This document shows, piece by piece, positions 61,169-64,000 of a DNA stretch of 64,000 bases. Each line of letters starts with the position of its first letter. The first letter of the stretch is position 1. Under the pieces are notes generated by a model. The model did no database searches and was not told the DNA's origin. It saw nothing but the letters and a program-made list of their open reading frames with translations. The position numbers were made by a program, and so were the translations under genes. Source of the DNA: Candidatus Chromulinivoraceae bacterium (GTDB lineage Bacteria; Patescibacteriota; Saccharimonadia; Saccharimonadales; Saccharimonadaceae); contig DATIJL010000001.1 in assembly GCA_035478595.1 (NCBI GenBank), positions 16,604 to 80,603 on the forward strand, in the 5' to 3' direction.

Positions 61169-63805
61169 ATGTGGATGAAGCGAGGCGCTAGTCTGTTCAA
61201 CAGACTTTCAATCCGGAAACTACTTCTCTTTGTGGCTGCCGTCAGTGTGGCTTCTTTCTCTTATACTTTTATTGCAGCTGTTCCAACCTATGCGGCGACG
61301 GATGTGATATGGAACGGAGATGCTCTCGTTTACAACCAGCAGCAATATAACAAACAACCGGATGCGCCGGCCGGTAATAGTATGGGGCTTCCTGTGGGAA
61401 CGCATATTTATTCATACACCGAAGATCAGCAAGTGAACACGAATGGCGGTACGACACCTCCACAAAAGACCCATGTCATTTACTTCGACGTCAACGCCGA
61501 CCCGACCAAGGCAACCTCGGCTAAGTACGTTGAATATAATTTTGTGCCTCCGGATCAATTTAGCAATCCAACCAGCCAACAGACGTTAAGCGTTAGCGTA
61601 CCTTCCGCGAATAACAACAAGACAACGAGTTGTGCCGTCCAAGGAATTGGCTGGATTGTTTGTCCAGTCACCAACTTTCTCGCCAGTGCAATGGACTGGC
61701 TTTTCAGTGTCTTAAGTGGTTTTATGGTTGTTCGACCAGTACAGTCAAATTCGAATAACTCACTGTTTCGAGCCTGGCTTATGATGCGTGATTTTGCCAA
61801 TGTCGCTTTTGTCATCGCCTTTATGGTCATCATCTACTCGCAGGTTACGAACTTCGGTATCTCAAACTATGGCATCAAAAAGATATTACCTCGTCTTATT
61901 GTGGCTGCCGTATTCGTGAACGTATCGTACTGGATCTGTGCAGTTGCAATCGATATTTCCAATATCCTTGGTTATTCTATTCAAGATATATTCATCGCAA
62001 TGCGTAATAACCTTATTGGGAATGAGGGCAACGGCTGGCAGGTTTCAAGCTGGAGTAGTGTTACTGGCTTTGTACTTTCAGGTGGAACAGCACTCACGGC
62101 GCTAGGTATCGGTACATACACTGCACTTGGCGCCGGATTTGGAGCTATTTATATGCTTCTCCCAATACTGCTCGGCGTTTTACTTTCTGTACTTGTAGCC
62201 CTCCTTGTAATTGCCGCTCGCCAGGCTATTATTACTATATTAGTGATTGTGTCGCCGCTGGCGTTTGTAGCATACATCCTACCTAATACCGAAAAGTACT
62301 TTAAGAAGTGGCACGAACTCGGTATAACCATGTTAATTATGTTCCCGGCGTTCTCTGTAGTCTTTGGAGGCTCACAACTTGCGGGCGTTGCAATTATTCA
62401 GAATGCCACATCCATTACTATGATCATCCTTGGCATGGCTGTTCAGATCGCACCACTCGCTATCACACCATTATTACTACGCGTCAGTGGATCACTACTC
62501 GGTAAAGTTGCTGGTATCGTGAATAACCCTAAAAAGGGTATGGTTGATCGTACTCGCGGCTGGGCACAAAAACGCGGCGAAGACCAAAAGGCGCGCATGC
62601 TTGCGTCTAATCCATCTCGACGTAACGTTATGGCACGTGCAGCTAAATCTATCGACGCCCGTAACCGCAAGCGTGAAGGCTGGAGGAAGGCGAATGAAGC
62701 AACGGCCGAGGCTAACTGGGAGAACACCCATGCAGCACACCAAATCCACCAGGCTTCTATGCAGGCATCACTCCTTAAGAACGTAGGTGAAGCAACGGCT
62801 GAGGCTCAGTTTGAAGCCTCTAAACACACTAATGCCGCTATGCAAGATCTAGATATCCAAGCGCGAGCGGCTAAGCTTAAGGTTGACCTCTCTAAAGCAA
62901 AGGTTGATGCGAACTGGGAAGAGTTGCGAGCTGGCGAGGCTGATAATAGCATGGTCGCACCAGCCAACTTATCAGCCAGTGCACTCGCAAATTACGTGAC
63001 CTCACGACGAGACCTTGCTCAGGAATTGCAACAGGAATCGTTTGCAACGCGTGCAGACACTCGACGTGCGGAAGCAGCTAAAGCATATCAGCTGCAGCAC
63101 TACTCAGAAGAACTCCAAAATAATCCTAGCCTTCTCCAATACGCCGCAGGTATCGACACGGGTGGAGAAGCCAAGGTGGAAGCCGCTGCTATTAGTGAGA
63201 TCACCAAATCTAACGAAGAGACTGTTAAAGCCGGTGTTATGCTTCTTAGGGATCGCGCTAACAAGGCCGGCGAAACTCCTAAGAATATCTCGGGGAAAAT
63301 TGTCGAAGAGGCGATTGCAGGTACAAGTACATCTAGTGCTGCCGAGATTGAAGCAGCCTTTGATATGCAAGCTGACGACGGCCAGATTGTAAACCTCGAA
63401 AAGGCTCGCATGAGTAGCAATATAGACCAAACAATGCTTACCCGTGTCTTTGCTCGCAACGCTCCTACGCTTAAGACTAAGGGTGGTTTCCATTTGCAAA
63501 ACATGGCACAAGCTGATCTTCAGTTCAAACCGATCAGTGTTATTAACGCCGCACGTGCAAAATCACTGGGAGATACCGCCGCAAGCAACATCAAGGATCT
63601 CAAGTACGCCTGGGTTAAGGAAGTGTCTGATAATATCAATGACATCATCAGTGCTGGAAATCCAGCGGATCTTGCGAAAGTACTTAACGGTGTCTCTCAG
63701 GCAGTCCATAATCCTCAGATTGCCGCCACAGTTACCGATCGTGCTGCCGAACTTAGGAGAATAGAACAAGCCCTCCTTGCACGTGGCTATACGCTACATC
63801 CTTAA
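61169..63805 (+). CDS. VirB6/TrbL-like T4SS membrane protein
   Basis: 878 residues from ATG 61169 (ATG 61175 also possible). A signal-like segment (KLLLFVAAVSVASFSYTFIA, cleaved after TYA) leads to an exterior domain of about 110 residues. Then come six or more membrane helices (about 170-460), including the channel-like GTYTALGAGFGAIYMLLPIL with LLGVLLSVLVALLVIAARQA. After NPKKGMVDRTRGW a long Ala-, Lys-, Glu-rich helical cytoplasmic tail (about 475-878) follows. A promoter TTGACT, 17 nt, TACCAT lies 9 nt before the ATG. It is divergent from the pilin operon, forming one secretion locus. Confidence 0.82.
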   Translation: MWMKRGASLFNRLSIRKLLLFVAAVSVASFSYTFIAAVPTYAATDVIWNGDALVYNQQQYNKQPDAPAGNSMGLPVGTHIYSYTEDQQVNTNGGTTPPQKTHVIYFDVNADPTKATSAKYVEYNFVPPDQFSNPTSQQTLSVSVPSANNNKTTSCAVQGIGWIVCPVTNFLASAMDWLFSVLSGFMVVRPVQSNSNNSLFRAWLMMRDFANVAFVIAFMVIIYSQVTNFGISNYGIKKILPRLIVAAVFVNVSYWICAVAIDISNILGYSIQDIFIAMRNNLIGNEGNGWQVSSWSSVTGFVLSGGTALTALGIGTYTALGAGFGAIYMLLPILLGVLLSVLVALLVIAARQAIITILVIVSPLAFVAYILPNTEKYFKKWHELGITMLIMFPAFSVVFGGSQLAGVAIIQNATSITMIILGMAVQIAPLAITPLLLRVSGSLLGKVAGIVNNPKKGMVDRTRGWAQKRGEDQKARMLASNPSRRNVMARAAKSIDARNRKREGWRKANEATAEANWENTHAAHQIHQASMQASLLKNVGEATAEAQFEASKHTNAAMQDLDIQARAAKLKVDLSKAKVDANWEELRAGEADNSMVAPANLSASALANYVTSRRDLAQELQQESFATRADTRRAEAAKAYQLQHYSEELQNNPSLLQYAAGIDTGGEAKVEAAAISEITKSNEETVKAGVMLLRDRANKAGETPKNISGKIVEEAIAGTSTSSAAEIEAAFDMQADDGQIVNLEKARMSSNIDQTMLTRVFARNAPTLKTKGGFHLQNMAQADLQFKPISVINAARAKSLGDTAASNIKDLKYAWVKEVSDNINDIISAGNPADLAKVLNGVSQAVHNPQIAATVTDRAAELRRIEQALLARGYTLHP

Positions 63806-63816
63806 CCCCGCCTATC

Positions 63817-63844
63817 TTGACTTCTAAGCATTTGACGTTATAAT
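63817..63844 (+). promoter_or_regulatory. Promoter downstream of the VirB6-like gene
   Basis: TTGACT (63817-63822), 16-nt spacer, TATAAT (63839-63844). No coding start follows before the terminator at 63906, so a short RNA may be made. Confidence 0.6.
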
Positions 63845-63905
63845 ACAACCATCACTTCGACGCTGCCCGCAACCCTCAACTGCGACAGCCAAACCATCTT
63901 GAGAC

Positions 63906-63929
63906 AAAGAGCCGTTAGGCTCTTTTTTG
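63906..63929 (+). terminator. Rho-independent terminator
   Basis: AAAGAGCC, 4-nt loop GTTA, GGCTCTTTTTT. It may serve both the promoter at 63817 and read-through from the VirB6-like gene. Confidence 0.85.
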
Positions 63930-63942
63930 TTTACCTTACTGT

Positions 63943-64000
63943 TCATGCTGCGTTGCCTCCTGTCGGTTTTCTAAATACACTTCTCTCGCTGTTCTGTAAC
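63943..64000 (-). CDS. Possible C-terminal end of a gene entering from the right (partial)
   Basis: One minus-strand frame is open from the window edge to TGA at 63943-63945 (last residues VFRKPTGGNAA). Too short to identify; it may be chance. Confidence 0.3.
   Translation of the reverse strand, partial: LQNSERSVFRKPTGGNAA

Overview
The window reads as a chromosome segment of a Candidate Phyla Radiation bacterium, most likely Candidatus Saccharibacteria (TM7). Supporting features are a compact core genome on the standard code with TGA as stop, a run of small VirB2-like type IV secretion pilins ending in a large VirB6/TrbL-like membrane protein, many short starts lying directly behind a -10 box with no Shine-Dalgarno, and very divergent core proteins (a primase without zinc ligands, a class Ic-like ribonucleotide reductase). 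Lineage is inferred from content only; there is no rRNA in the window.

Layout. 1-2868: the end of a DHH-like phosphoesterase gene, then an intact IS66-family insertion sequence with terminal repeats and an 8-bp target duplication. 2947-19400: replication, repair and translation genes (rpsT, holA, mutM, polA, rpoD, dnaG, orn, msrB, argS). 19479-29267: a type IV pilin, pyrG, zwf, mntH, a CYTH protein and the nrdA/nrdB operon behind paired NrdR-type boxes, then tRNA-Ser(GGA). 29364-36083: MacB-like ABC exporter, SIS isomerase, MMPL transporter. 36633-38686: groESL under a CIRCE operator. 38706-51943: cell-wall genes (two FemAB-like ligases, MurE-like ligase), bactofilin-like protein, cupredoxin, tsaC/tsaD, valS, rlmH, HIT protein, and tRNAs for Ser(CGA) and Arg(GCG). 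52125-56700: an accessory island at tRNA-Ser(GCT). 56844-63805: type IV secretion pilins and the VirB6-like protein, with tRNA-Ser(TGA) and an Hsp20.

The most unusual part is 52736-56613. Five accessory units (membrane protein, NUDIX, KilA-N, VapBC, 2H-like) are each bounded by the same element: a hairpin of variable sequence joined to a conserved segment of about 28 nt, always in one orientation. The tRNA-Ser(GCT) 3' end plus its terminator is repeated as a 46-bp near-perfect direct repeat 2.64 kb away. This looks like a stacked array of tRNA-targeted mini-cassettes with no recombinase of their own in the window. Two of the five genes carry frameshifts.

A second accessory class is four small GC-rich genes (2947, 6997, 36368, 52125), each followed by a long GC-rich hairpin. 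The first two share a leader sequence. Their codon use differs sharply from their neighbours, suggesting transfer from a GC-rich source.

The core genes work together as DNA replication and repair, dNTP supply (nrdA, a detached C-terminal redox tail, nrdB, pyrG, possibly under one NrdR regulon), tRNA maturation and charging, chaperones, peptidoglycan assembly, and surface or secretion structures suited to an epibiont.
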